Source of the DNA: Rhizobiaceae bacterium
Lineage (GTDB): Bacteria; Pseudomonadota; Alphaproteobacteria; Rhizobiales; Rhizobiaceae
Direction of reading: 5' to 3'
Length of the DNA: 6,249 nt
Assembly (NCBI GenBank): GCA_016793565.1
Contig: JAEUMA010000271.1
Coordinates: 1 to 6,249, forward strand
Shown here: positions 1-5,977 of the stretch, in pieces
How positions within the stretch are numbered: the stretch's first letter is position 1
Layout of the letters: every line of letters starts with the position of its first letter
Made by a program: the position numbers and the translations under genes
Notes under the pieces: generated by a model
What the model was told of the DNA's origin: nothing
What the model saw: the letters and a program-made list of their open reading frames with translations, nothing else
The model's database searches: none

Positions 1-1
1 T

Positions 2-472
2 CCCGTCGCTCCTGAGGAAGAGCACCGCTACTGGTACCAGTACTATTTTCATGCCGAGCGAGGCCGCAGGGGCCTGGCGGCGAACCGCCGGGAGCTTTGC
101 CGGCTGCTGTGGCGCCTGTGGTCGCCGACATGGGCCTTCGACGAGACGAACTACGCGCGTACGGCCGAGGCGTTCGACAATCCGGATTTCGTCGACGTGG
201 TGATCCACTCCTACCGCCATCGCTTCGGCCTCGTCGAGGGCGACCCGGCCTATGCGGAGATCGAACGCCGGCTCGAGGCTCAGCCGGATATCGCGGTGCC
301 GGCGGTCGTGCTCGTGGGCGGCGACGACGGGGTCGATCCACCGCCGTCCACGGACACCGCCGCGGCGCATTTTTCGGGGCCGTATCGCCGGCTTGTCCTG
401 CCGGGCGTCGGCCACGACGTTCCCCGCGAGGCGCCAGAGGATTTCGCCGCCGCCGTGCTGTCGCTGACTTAG
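2..472 (+). CDS. Alpha/beta-fold hydrolase, C-terminal part (5' end outside the window)
   Basis: An open frame runs from the first base of the window to the TAG at 470-472, giving 156 residues with no start codon that has to be used, so the gene begins upstream. The fragment holds an aromatic and arginine-rich cap-like region (residues about 8-70, with HRYWYQYYF and SPTWAFDETNYART). It is followed by the last strands of an alpha/beta-hydrolase: the strand PAVVLVGGDDGVDPP, which carries the likely catalytic acid, and LVLPGVGHDVPREAPE, whose His (residue 138) is the likely catalytic base. This order is the usual C-terminal half of epoxide hydrolase, haloalkane dehalogenase and MhpC-like enzymes. 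The nucleophile elbow is not in the window, so the substrate and even the reaction cannot be told. It is probably cytoplasmic. The next gene starts 63 bases downstream in the same direction, so the two may share a transcript. Confidence 0.8.
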   Translation, partial: PVAPEEEHRYWYQYYFHAERGRRGLAANRRELCRLLWRLWSPTWAFDETNYARTAEAFDNPDFVDVVIHSYRHRFGLVEGDPAYAEIERRLEAQPDIAVPAVVLVGGDDGVDPPPSTDTAAAHFSGPYRRLVLPGVGHDVPREAPEDFAAAVLSLT

Positions 473-535
473 CAAGCACCGCCCGTTGCGGCCTGCCGCC
501 GATGCCGATATGGCAAAGCTTGGGCTTCCGGCGGG

Positions 536-982
536 ATGGAGCGTGCAGTGGTGGATAGACAGGCGCCGACAACCAGGGCCAGCTACCGCGTGTTCCGTCC
601 TATACCGACACGCTGGATGGACAACGACCTCTACGGCCATTTGAACAACGTCGTGCACTATTCGCTGTTCGACACGGCCGTGAACGGCTGGCTAATGGAT
701 CAGGAGTTGCTCGATCCCCACCATGACCCCGTAATCAGCATGGTGGTGGAGACCGGTTGCCGCTATCGCGGCGAGATGGGCTTTCCCGACCTTGTGACCG
801 CCGGGCTGGCGGTGGAAAAGATCGGCAACTCCTCGGTACGTTACCGCATCGGCCTCTTCCGCAACGCCGAGCAAAGTGCATCGGCCGAGGGGTTTTTCGT
901 GCACGTCTATGTCGACCGCGCCACGCGGCGCCCCGTGCCCATCCCGACACCGCTGCGTGCGGCCTTCGAAGCGATCGCTTGA
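536..982 (+). CDS. Hotdog-fold acyl-CoA thioesterase (4-hydroxybenzoyl-CoA thioesterase family)
   Basis: This 148-residue protein has the usual length for a single hotdog domain. Residues 26-38 (RWMDNDLYGHLNN) match the signature of the 4HBT/FadM/YbgC group. Asp31, in the position before the GHxNN motif, is the expected catalytic carboxylate. The family hydrolyses acyl-CoA thioesters in the cytoplasm, usually as a dimer or tetramer. The following segment, VVETGCRYRGEMGFPD (residues about 71-86), is the typical central strand region. The physiological acyl group cannot be inferred. Start choice: the ATG at 536 has a GCGGG touching it and so no properly spaced ribosome site, whereas GTG codons at 548 and 551 lie 6 and 9 bases after a GGAG at 538-541. 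The true start may therefore be Val5 or Val6. A hydrolase gene lies just upstream and pncB follows after 128 bases. A 7-bp hairpin covers the stop codon. Confidence 0.88.
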   Translation: MERAVVDRQAPTTRASYRVFRPIPTRWMDNDLYGHLNNVVHYSLFDTAVNGWLMDQELLDPHHDPVISMVVETGCRYRGEMGFPDLVTAGLAVEKIGNSSVRYRIGLFRNAEQSASAEGFFVHVYVDRATRRPVPIPTPLRAAFEAIA

Positions 983-1025
983 GGGCAAGCGACTGGCACA
1001 GCGGAGTTTTTTCCGCCGACGGCGG
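975..1025 (+). other. Hairpin cluster over the thioesterase stop and pncB leader (possible weak terminator or attenuator)
   Basis: Three inverted repeats lie close together. TCGCTTG (975-981) pairs perfectly with CAAGCGA (986-992) around an AGGG loop, with the thioesterase stop codon inside it. GCGGA (1001-1005) pairs with TCCGC (1012-1016) around a T-rich loop. CCGCC (1013-1017) pairs with GGCGG (1021-1025). The second and third hairpins share bases 1013-1016 and so exclude one another. A run of six T lies at 1007-1012, about 15 bases beyond the first hairpin, which is too far for a standard intrinsic terminator. A regulatory role is only an inference. Confidence 0.3.
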
Positions 1026-1082
1026 CTGGCATCACGCGCGGCTCGCAAATTGGTGATATAGGCGCAGACAAGGGCCTTGCCC

Positions 1083-1114
1083 GGAGGAAAAGCGGCATGA
1101 AGGCCCGATCATGA
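1083..1114 (+). promoter_or_regulatory. Strong ribosome site and five-codon mini-ORF overlapping the pncB start
   Basis: A GGAGG at 1083-1087 lies 9 bases before an ATG at 1097. That ATG opens a five-codon frame (MKARS) ending in TGA at 1112-1114, and this stop overlaps the pncB ATG as ATGA. The strong ribosome site is 23 bases from the pncB ATG, too far to serve it directly; a weaker GAAGG (1099-1103) lies 7 bases from it. The arrangement would allow translational coupling by termination and re-initiation. Whether the mini-ORF is translated is not known. Confidence 0.4.
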
Positions 1115-2415
1115 CCAAGACCGATATCGCGCGGCGCGTCTACAACCACACCTGGAAGCTCGATCCGATCGTGCGCAGCCTGCTCGATACGGATTTCTAC
1201 AAGCTTCTGATGCTGCAGATGATCTGGGGCGTCTATCCCAAGGTGGACGTTACCTTCTCGCTGATCAACCGGACGACTTCGGTAAAGCTCGCGGAAGAGA
1301 TAGACGAGCACCAACTGCGCGAGCAGCTGGACCATGCACGCACTCTGCGTTTTTCGAAGAAGGAAATGATCTGGCTGGCCGGCAATACTTTCTACGGCCG
1401 CAAGCAGATTTTTCAGCCGGAGTTCCTGGCCTGGCTGGCCGATTTCCACCTGCCGGAATACGAACTTACCAAGCGTGACGGTCAGTACGAGTTGCAGTTC
1501 CATGGCCCGTGGATGTACACGACCCTGTGGGAAATCCCGGCGCTGGCCATCATCAACGAGCTTCGCTCACGCGCCGCGATGAAGTCCTTCGGCCCGTTCG
1601 AGCTCGACGTGCTCTACGCCCGCGCCAAGGCCAAAATGTGGGCCAAGACCGAGCGGCTGAAGCAGCTTCCGGGCCTGAAGATCTCCGATTTCGGCACCCG
1701 CCGCCGCCACGGTTTCCTGTGGCAGCGCTGGTGTGTGGAGGCGTTGAAGGAAGGTATAGGCGAGGCTTTCACCGGCACCTCCAACGTCAAGCTCGCCATG
1801 GACACCGATCTCGAGGCTTTGGGCACCAACGCGCACGAGTTGCCCATGGTGTTCGCCGCGCTGACCGAGAGCGACGAGGAACTGCGTTCGGCGCCCTACC
1901 GCGTGCTGCAGGACTGGCAGCGCTACTATGGCGGCAATCTGCTGATCGTGCTGCCCGACGCCTTCGGCTCGGCTGCCTTCCTTCGCGACGCGCCCGACTG
2001 GATCGCCGGCTGGACCGGTTTCCGCCCCGACAGCGCACCGCCAATCGAGGCCGGCGAGAAGATCATAACCTGGTGGCGGGAAAAGGGCGTCGACCCGCGC
2101 CAAAAACTGCTGATCTTCTCGGACGGTCTCGACGTCGACACGATCATAGAAACCTACAAGCATTTCGAGGGCCGGGTGCGCATGTCATTCGGTTGGGGCA
2201 CCAACCTCACCAACGACTTCGAGGATTGCGCGCCTGTGCCGACGACGCAGCTGAACGCCATCTCGCTGGTCTGCAAGGTCACCGAGGCCAACGGCCGGCC
2301 GGCCGTCAAGCTCTCCGACAATCCGGAGAAGGCGACGGGCGACCCCGAGGAGATCGCCCGCTACATCCGTGTCTTCGGCGGTGATGAGCGGGTCAGCCAC
2401 GCCGTGCGGGTGTAG
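1111..2415 (+). CDS. pncB: Nicotinate phosphoribosyltransferase
   Basis: PncB catalyses the ATP-assisted condensation of nicotinate with phosphoribosyl pyrophosphate to give nicotinate mononucleotide, the entry step of the Preiss-Handler NAD salvage route in the cytoplasm. The 434-residue protein is close to the family length. It starts the conserved core with LLDTDFYKLLMLQMIW (residues 25-39) and continues with TFSLINRT (48-55). ISDFGTRRRHGF (191-202) is the phosphoribosyl/nicotinate-binding region. TGTSNVKLAMD (221-231) and GTNAHELPMV (238-247) follow; His242 matches the histidine that is transiently phosphorylated in characterised PncB enzymes. FSDGLDVD (337-344) and SFGWGTNLTND (359-369) complete the phosphate-binding side of the barrel. 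No in-frame ATG, GTG or TTG lies between a stop at 1054 and the ATG at 1111, so this start is firm. No NAD-related gene sits beside it, so it appears to be its own unit. Confidence 0.97.
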   Translation: MTKTDIARRVYNHTWKLDPIVRSLLDTDFYKLLMLQMIWGVYPKVDVTFSLINRTTSVKLAEEIDEHQLREQLDHARTLRFSKKEMIWLAGNTFYGRKQIFQPEFLAWLADFHLPEYELTKRDGQYELQFHGPWMYTTLWEIPALAIINELRSRAAMKSFGPFELDVLYARAKAKMWAKTERLKQLPGLKISDFGTRRRHGFLWQRWCVEALKEGIGEAFTGTSNVKLAMDTDLEALGTNAHELPMVFAALTESDEELRSAPYRVLQDWQRYYGGNLLIVLPDAFGSAAFLRDAPDWIAGWTGFRPDSAPPIEAGEKIITWWREKGVDPRQKLLIFSDGLDVDTIIETYKHFEGRVRMSFGWGTNLTNDFEDCAPVPTTQLNAISLVCKVTEANGRPAVKLSDNPEKATGDPEEIARYIRVFGGDERVSHAVRV

Positions 2416-2480
2416 GGCGATCCTTCCAGGTCGGGCCGTCACCAGGCGCTCCGGCTGGGGGGTTAGTGCCGCCGACTGGT

Positions 2481-2592
2481 GATGCGAGGATTTCTGACCT
2501 CGCCATCAGAGGGTTTTCCAGACAGATTGCGAACGGATGAGTTCGTTCGCTCCCCCTCTGTCCTGCTGGACGTCTCCCTCCCTTGAGAGGGA
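2481..2592. repeat. Cluster of inverted repeats, probably a dispersed palindromic intergenic element
   Basis: Three structures follow one another. First, GATGCGAGG (2481-2489) pairs with CCTCGCCATC (2498-2507) with one bulged C. Second, CAGAGGG (2507-2513) pairs with CCCTCTG (2554-2560) and encloses a perfect inner stem, GCGAACG (2529-2535) with CGTTCGC (2544-2550). Third, TCCCTC (2575-2580) pairs with GAGGGA (2587-2592). The CCCCCTCTGTCCTGCTGGA stretch followed by a C-rich/G-rich hairpin resembles, from memory, a dispersed intergenic repeat of Mesorhizobium and relatives. No T run follows, so it is not a textbook terminator, although it lies between two transcription units and could help end pncB transcription. 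Copy number elsewhere cannot be seen here. Confidence 0.5.
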
Positions 2593-2595
2593 TGC

Positions 2596-2614
2596 GAAGG
2601 GGTGTCAGCCTTTG
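2596..2614 (+). promoter_or_regulatory. Ribosome site GAAGGGG deciding a TTG start
   Basis: GAAGGGG at 2596-2602 lies 9 bases before TTG at 2612, which is in frame with the downstream membrane protein. The other in-frame candidates are weaker. ATG 2537 sits in the loop of a repeat hairpin, and ATG 2645 has no ribosome site in front of it. This supports initiation at TTG but does not prove it. Confidence 0.4.
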
Positions 2615-4024
2615 CCCGCAGGATATGCTCGAAATCTTGCCGCCATGGCATCGGCCATCGCCGCTGTTGTTTCGATCATTCCTTCATCCGCCTTCGCGCA
2701 TGCGGCCGATCGCGGTCATGTGCTTCTCCTGCCCACCGGCCACTACCTTGCAGCAGGCGCCGCGGCTGTGGCGGCGAGCTTCCTCCTGCTGGGTTTCGTC
2801 AGGCCTGGCACCCTACGGGCGGTGCTCGACCGTCGGCTACGGCTCCCCTTCGGCTTGCCGGGCGTGCGTCTGTTGCTCAGCCTGATCTCCTTCGCGCTCA
2901 CCATGCTTCTGGTAGCGGCGGGGTTCTTCGGCAGCCGAGATCCCCTCTCGAACCCTCTGCCCTTGTTCTTCTGGACCTTGCTCTGGGTCGGGCTCACGCT
3001 CGCGCAGGGCGCGTTGGGCAATCTGTGGGCAGCGATCAATCCCTGGTACGGACCATGCCGGCTGGTGAGGCCGTTCGTCGGCACGCCCGCGCTGAGGCTC
3101 CCTCGAAGGACGGGCTACTGGCCGGCCGTGCTCGGACTTGCGGGTATGGCCTGGTTCGAGCTGATTGATCTCGCGCCGGACGATCCGTCCCGGCTCGCAA
3201 CGGTGGTGCTCGCCTATTGGTTGACGACCTTCGCTGGTATCGCGCTGTTCGGTTACGTGCGTTGGCTCGGTCGTTGCGAATTCCTCAGCGCGTTCCTGGG
3301 CATGGTCGCGCGCTTCGGCATCGTCGATGCCGGCGGGCGGCGGCTGGCACTCTGCTTCCCCGGCGCCCGGCTTCAGTCCGTCGCGCCGCTGCCGCTCAGC
3401 GGAACGCTGCTCATTCTTCTGGCGCTCGCCTCGGTCACCTTCGACGGACTTTCGCGCACCTTTTTCTGGCTGGGCCTCAACGGCATCAATCCGCTCGACT
3501 TTCCCGGCCGCAGCGCCATGACCGTCATCAACAGCCTCGGCCTGGCAGGTGCCTTCGTGGCGCTTGCGGCGGCGTTCCTGATGGCGGTCTGGGCCGGCCT
3601 GCGCCTGTCCGCCGATCCGACACCGCCACTCCGGGCCGCCGGATTGCTCGTCTGGTCGCTGGTGCCGATCGCTCTCGGCTATCTCTTCGCACATTATCTG
3701 ACATTGCTTCTGGTCAACGGCCAGTATGCGCTCGTCGCCATGTCCGACCCCTTCTCGCTCGGCTGGAACCTGTTCGGGACCGCGCACTGGAACGTCGAGG
3801 CCGGCATCGTCATGGGCCATGAGGCGGCATGGGTGATCTGGAACCTCCAGTCCGGCGCCATCATCCTGGCGCATGTCGTGGCGGTATCAGTCGCTCACGC
3901 GCTGGCCGACCGGCTGCGCCCTGCCGATGGCAGGCTGCTCGCCGGGCAGCTTCCGCTCGGCATTCTGATGGTCCTCTACACCGTTATGGGCCTGTGGTTG
4001 CTGTCCTCGCCAACCGGTGCCTGA
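2612..4024 (+). CDS. Polytopic membrane protein of unknown function (fenitrothion-hydrolase-annotated family)
   Basis: From the TTG start this is 470 residues with about ten or eleven hydrophobic segments, so it is an inner-membrane protein. The N-terminus looks like a signal sequence: Arg7, a hydrophobic stretch, then SSAFAHA with possible cleavage near residues 29-31. Membrane segments lie near 45-63, 86-106, 116-139, 170-188, 194-217, 261-278, 303-331, 341-368, 398-425 and 444-465. Conserved-looking polar motifs are NLWAAINPW (137-145), TFDGLSRT (276-283), NPLDFPGRS (293-301), AHYLTLLLVNGQYA (360-373) and SDPFSLGWNLFGT (378-390). From memory these match a family of bacterial membrane proteins often labelled hypothetical or 'fenitrothion hydrolase'; that label should not be read as the function. 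Start alternatives are ATG 2537, which would add residues encoded by the intergenic repeat and is unlikely, and ATG 2645. No neighbour suggests a pathway. Confidence 0.8.
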   Translation: MPAGYARNLAAMASAIAAVVSIIPSSAFAHAADRGHVLLLPTGHYLAAGAAAVAASFLLLGFVRPGTLRAVLDRRLRLPFGLPGVRLLLSLISFALTMLLVAAGFFGSRDPLSNPLPLFFWTLLWVGLTLAQGALGNLWAAINPWYGPCRLVRPFVGTPALRLPRRTGYWPAVLGLAGMAWFELIDLAPDDPSRLATVVLAYWLTTFAGIALFGYVRWLGRCEFLSAFLGMVARFGIVDAGGRRLALCFPGARLQSVAPLPLSGTLLILLALASVTFDGLSRTFFWLGLNGINPLDFPGRSAMTVINSLGLAGAFVALAAAFLMAVWAGLRLSADPTPPLRAAGLLVWSLVPIALGYLFAHYLTLLLVNGQYALVAMSDPFSLGWNLFGTAHWNVEAGIVMGHEAAWVIWNLQSGAIILAHVVAVSVAHALADRLRPADGRLLAGQLPLGILMVLYTVMGLWLLSSPTGA

Positions 4025-4200
4025 CGCAGCGGGCATCCGCCAGCGGCAAACCCTGCGGGCCGGGTCAATTCGACCCAAATCCTTCGGCGTGCGTCTTGTC
4101 CGATGCACCACGTCGGACCTGCCACACCCGCCTCGACCTTGGGATCGAATTGCCTCTGGCAGAACGATTCCATCTGACCGTGAACCGCTCTAGCGCTCGG

Positions 4201-4229
4201 TTGCCACGCCCTGGCTTTGGTGATTTAGT
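4201..4229 (+). promoter_or_regulatory. Candidate sigma70-type promoter for the solute-binding protein gene
   Basis: TTGCCA (4201-4206, five of six matches to TTGACA) is followed after exactly 17 bases by TTTAGT (4224-4229, four of six matches to TATAAT). If used, it would give an untranslated leader of roughly 85 bases before the ATG at 4320. The assignment rests on hexamer similarity only. Confidence 0.35.
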
Positions 4230-4263
4230 TCATGCAGAAGCGTTTCTTGGGGGCTTGGCGCCG

Positions 4264-4280
4264 CCTTCCTCGGAAGGAGG
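4264..4280 (+). promoter_or_regulatory. Hairpin masking an orphan Shine-Dalgarno-like sequence
   Basis: CCTTC (4264-4268) pairs with GAAGG (4273-4277) around a four-base loop. The right arm runs into GGAAGGAGG (4272-4280), nearly a perfect match to the 16S anti-Shine-Dalgarno sequence. No ATG, GTG or TTG lies at a usable distance behind it, and the real ribosome site for the next gene is AGGGGA at 4308-4313. It could be a standby ribosome site, an mRNA structure or chance. Confidence 0.25.
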
Positions 4281-4319
4281 AATTCGCTGACCCCGGGGCT
4301 AAACAATAGGGGAACAGCG

Positions 4320-5624
4320 ATGGCCGACGACACCGGAATCTTTGGCCGCAAGGCCGCAGGACTATCCCGCCGCACGGCGCTGAAGGGGTTGGCCGCCACC
4401 GCCGCCTTTGCCGCCGGACCGGGCTTCGTGCGCTATGCGCAGGCGCAGAGCTCTCAGCCGATCAGGATCGGCTTCCAGGCCCACCGCACCGGCATCGGCG
4501 CGGCCTATGGCCGCTGGTACGAGAAGACCACGGACGCCGCCGTCAAGCTGATCAACGCGGCCGGCGGCATCAACGGCCGGCAGGTCGAGATCATCACGGA
4601 GGACGACGGCACCGACCCGAAGCGCGGCGCCGAGGTGGTCGCCAAATTCGCCGGCCAGCACAAGGCCGACGTTGTCTACGGTACGCTGTTCAGCCATGTC
4701 GTCATCGGCTCGGCCCCTGCGGCGGGGGAACTGAAGATCCCTTACTACGTCGTCAGCGAGGGCCATCACGTCGCCTCCACCAAGCTTAACCGCTGGTGCT
4801 TCCAGCCGGGCATCACCGACGTGAAGAGCCAGATCCAGGCGATGGCGCCGTGGATCGCCGGCAATGTCGGCAAGAAGGTCACCATGATCTTCCCGGATTT
4901 CGCCTTCGGCTACGATCATCGCGACTACCTGCCACCGGCGCTCAAGGCGCAGGGTGCCGAGGTGATCGGCCAGATCGCCATTCCGCCGACCGAGAGTTCC
5001 TTCACCCGCTATTTCCCGCAGATTCCGGCCGAGACGGAAGTGCTCTACCACGTCATGGTAGGGCCGGCCGTGCTGACCTTCGTCAAGGAACTGGGCGAGT
5101 TCTACGGCTCGAACAAGCCGCAGCTGTTCGGCTTCATCGACAGCCTCGAGGCGGTCGACATCAACAGTCCTGGCCTGGAGTTCATCGACGGCACGCATTT
5201 CTGGGAGGGCTCTCCGCGCTACGCGCAGTCCAATGACAGCGATGCGCAGAAGGCCTATCGCGCCGCCGTCGGCATCGACGACAACGGCGCTGCCGTCGGC
5301 GACGCGGCGGACGTTTCCACCGCCGCCCATATGTTCGGCTGCTGGGAAACGCTCTACGTCATCAAGAAGGCGATGGAGGACGCCGGCTATCAGGGGCCGC
5401 AGGACCGCGCCAAGCTGGTGGAGGCGACGGAGGCGCTGACCGAGTTCAAGGAAGGGCCGGAGCACCCGCAGGGCGACAAGGTGTTCAACGGCAAGATCCA
5501 CCAGGTCTTCGGCCACCAGAATATCTCCAAGGTGGAGGGCGGCAAGCTCGTGGTCGTGCATCGCACGTCGATCGAGGACGGCCTCTACGAGCCCGAGGGC
5601 GACTACACGACGATGCCGCTTTGA
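4320..5624 (+). CDS. Tat-exported ABC transporter solute-binding protein (branched-chain amino acid/amide type)
   Basis: This 434-residue protein belongs to the LivK-like periplasmic binding proteins (Peripla_BP_6 class), which capture amino acids, urea or short amides for an ABC importer. The N-terminus carries a twin-arginine signal, SRRTALKG (residues 16-23, Arg17-Arg18), a hydrophobic stretch ending near residue 36, and a likely cleavage site after AQA (40-42), so export through the Tat system as a folded protein is expected. The mature protein begins with the strand QPIRIGFQAHRTG. LINAAGGINGRQVEIITEDDGTDP (residues 77-100) follows, as is classic for this class, along with IPYYVVSEG (140-148), which lines the cleft in relatives. 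The mature protein has just two cysteines, Cys160 and Cys341. The ATG at 4320 has AGGGGA 6 bases upstream. The ligand cannot be predicted. No permease or ATPase gene follows; the next gene is an antitoxin. Confidence 0.93.
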   Translation: MADDTGIFGRKAAGLSRRTALKGLAATAAFAAGPGFVRYAQAQSSQPIRIGFQAHRTGIGAAYGRWYEKTTDAAVKLINAAGGINGRQVEIITEDDGTDPKRGAEVVAKFAGQHKADVVYGTLFSHVVIGSAPAAGELKIPYYVVSEGHHVASTKLNRWCFQPGITDVKSQIQAMAPWIAGNVGKKVTMIFPDFAFGYDHRDYLPPALKAQGAEVIGQIAIPPTESSFTRYFPQIPAETEVLYHVMVGPAVLTFVKELGEFYGSNKPQLFGFIDSLEAVDINSPGLEFIDGTHFWEGSPRYAQSNDSDAQKAYRAAVGIDDNGAAVGDAADVSTAAHMFGCWETLYVIKKAMEDAGYQGPQDRAKLVEATEALTEFKEGPEHPQGDKVFNGKIHQVFGHQNISKVEGGKLVVVHRTSIEDGLYEPEGDYTTMPL

Positions 5625-5636
5625 GGTCGGACGCGA

Positions 5637-5666
5637 TTGTTCATGAGTACTGACGCGGTATATACT
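5637..5666 (+). promoter_or_regulatory. Candidate promoter of the toxin-antitoxin operon
   Basis: TATACT (5661-5666) matches five of six bases of a sigma70 -10 element. TTGTTC (5637-5642) is a partial -35 element 18 bases upstream. The -10 element lies in the centre of the large palindrome, where a bound repressor would block RNA polymerase. Only about 27 bases then separate the -10 element from the antitoxin ATG. Confidence 0.45.
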
Positions 5667-5675
5667 GCGTCAGTA
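5648..5675. promoter_or_regulatory. 28-bp near-perfect palindrome, likely operator of the toxin-antitoxin operon
   Basis: The left arm TACTGACGC (5648-5656) is the exact reverse complement of GCGTCAGTA (5667-5675). The centre GTATATAC (5658-5665) is itself a perfect palindrome. Only positions 5657 (G) and 5666 (T) break the symmetry, so 13 of 14 base pairs match. It ends 17 bases before the antitoxin ATG and overlaps the candidate -10 element. Ribbon-helix-helix antitoxins are known to bind such palindromes as pairs of dimers and repress their own operon, so this is the expected autoregulatory site. Binding itself is inferred. Confidence 0.75.
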
Positions 5676-5692
5676 TCAAAAGAGCGTGTGCC

Positions 5693-5977
5693 ATGGCCAA
5701 GGAAGCCGTCTTCACGATGAAGCTCGAGCCGGAGCTGCGCGACGCCTTCATGGCTGCCGCAAAGCACGGTGACCGTCCGGCTTCGCAGATCGTGCGCGAG
5801 TTCATGCGCGACTACGTCAACCAGGATCGCGAATATGTCGAGTTCCTGCGGCGCAAGGTCGAAGCGGCGCGGATGGATATCGCAGCAGGGCGCACTTACA
5901 CGCAGGAAGAGGTCAAAGCCCATATGGATGAGGTGATCGCGGATCTTGAGCGCAAGAACCGCGAGGCCGCTGAGTGA
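5693..5977 (+). CDS. Ribbon-helix-helix antitoxin (ParD/CopG-like)
   Basis: This 94-residue protein starts with a ribbon-helix-helix DNA-binding domain: a short strand AVFTMKL (residues 5-11), helix A EPELRDAFMAAAK (12-24), a turn HGDRPAS, and helix B SQIVREFMRDYV (31-42). The charged helical tail (residues about 45-94, for example EYVEFLRRKVEAAR and EVKAHMDEVIADLERKN) is where antitoxins of this class wrap and inhibit their toxin. It acts in the cytoplasm as a dimer, neutralising the downstream toxin and probably repressing the operon at the palindrome just upstream. The ATG at 5693 has only a weak AAGAG (5680-5684) 8 bases before it, but the protein start fits the fold exactly. Its stop overlaps the toxin start by four bases. 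Base composition looks lower in GC than in the preceding gene, in keeping with a mobile module. Confidence 0.88.
   Translation: MAKEAVFTMKLEPELRDAFMAAAKHGDRPASQIVREFMRDYVNQDREYVEFLRRKVEAARMDIAAGRTYTQEEVKAHMDEVIADLERKNREAAE

Larger units (their letters stand above)
4025..4319. other. Non-coding interval before the solute-binding protein gene
   Basis: These 295 bases contain no convincing gene; the short frames on both strands are continuations of shadows from the flanking genes. A small hairpin, GGGTC (4062-4066) with GACCC (4072-4076), lies 38 bases after the membrane-protein stop but has no T run. Downstream are a candidate promoter (4201-4229), a tight hairpin (4264-4277), a CCCCGGGG palindrome (4291-4298) and the ribosome site of the next gene (AGGGGA, 4308-4313). 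The rest shows nothing I can name. Confidence 0.5.

Noticed and set aside
97..558. 153-codon + strand frame across the hydrolase end and thioesterase start
   Set aside because: Shifted-frame shadow, very rich in Arg and Gly; the frame from base 2 reads as a normal alpha/beta-hydrolase.
1509..2384. Alternative + strand frame of 291 codons inside pncB
   Set aside because: Arg, His and Ala-rich shadow in a shifted frame; the pncB frame carries every conserved motif without a break.
2837..3874. Long minus-strand open frame (345 codons) opposite the membrane protein
   Set aside because: Its product is rich in Arg, Glu, Gln and Gly with no fold or motif. It mirrors the codon bias of the real + strand gene, which has a clear membrane-protein pattern.
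4062..4076. GGGTC/GACCC hairpin as a terminator for the membrane-protein gene
   Set aside because: The stem is only 5 bp and is followed by AAATCC, not a T run, so it cannot be called an intrinsic terminator.
3976..4173. Small minus-strand frame (65 codons) across the end of the membrane gene
   Set aside because: No ribosome site, no recognisable motif, and it overlaps the coding 3' end of a real gene.
4276..4298. GGAGGAATTC followed by CCCGGG, which looks like an expression-vector ribosome site and polylinker
   Set aside because: The flanks are ordinary genomic sequence with the same composition and no other vector features; restriction-site matches of this length arise by chance.
4362..5561. 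Minus-strand open frame of 399 codons opposite the solute-binding protein
   Set aside because: Low-complexity Asp, Leu, Val and Gly-rich product typical of the antisense of high-GC genes. The + strand gene is unambiguous.
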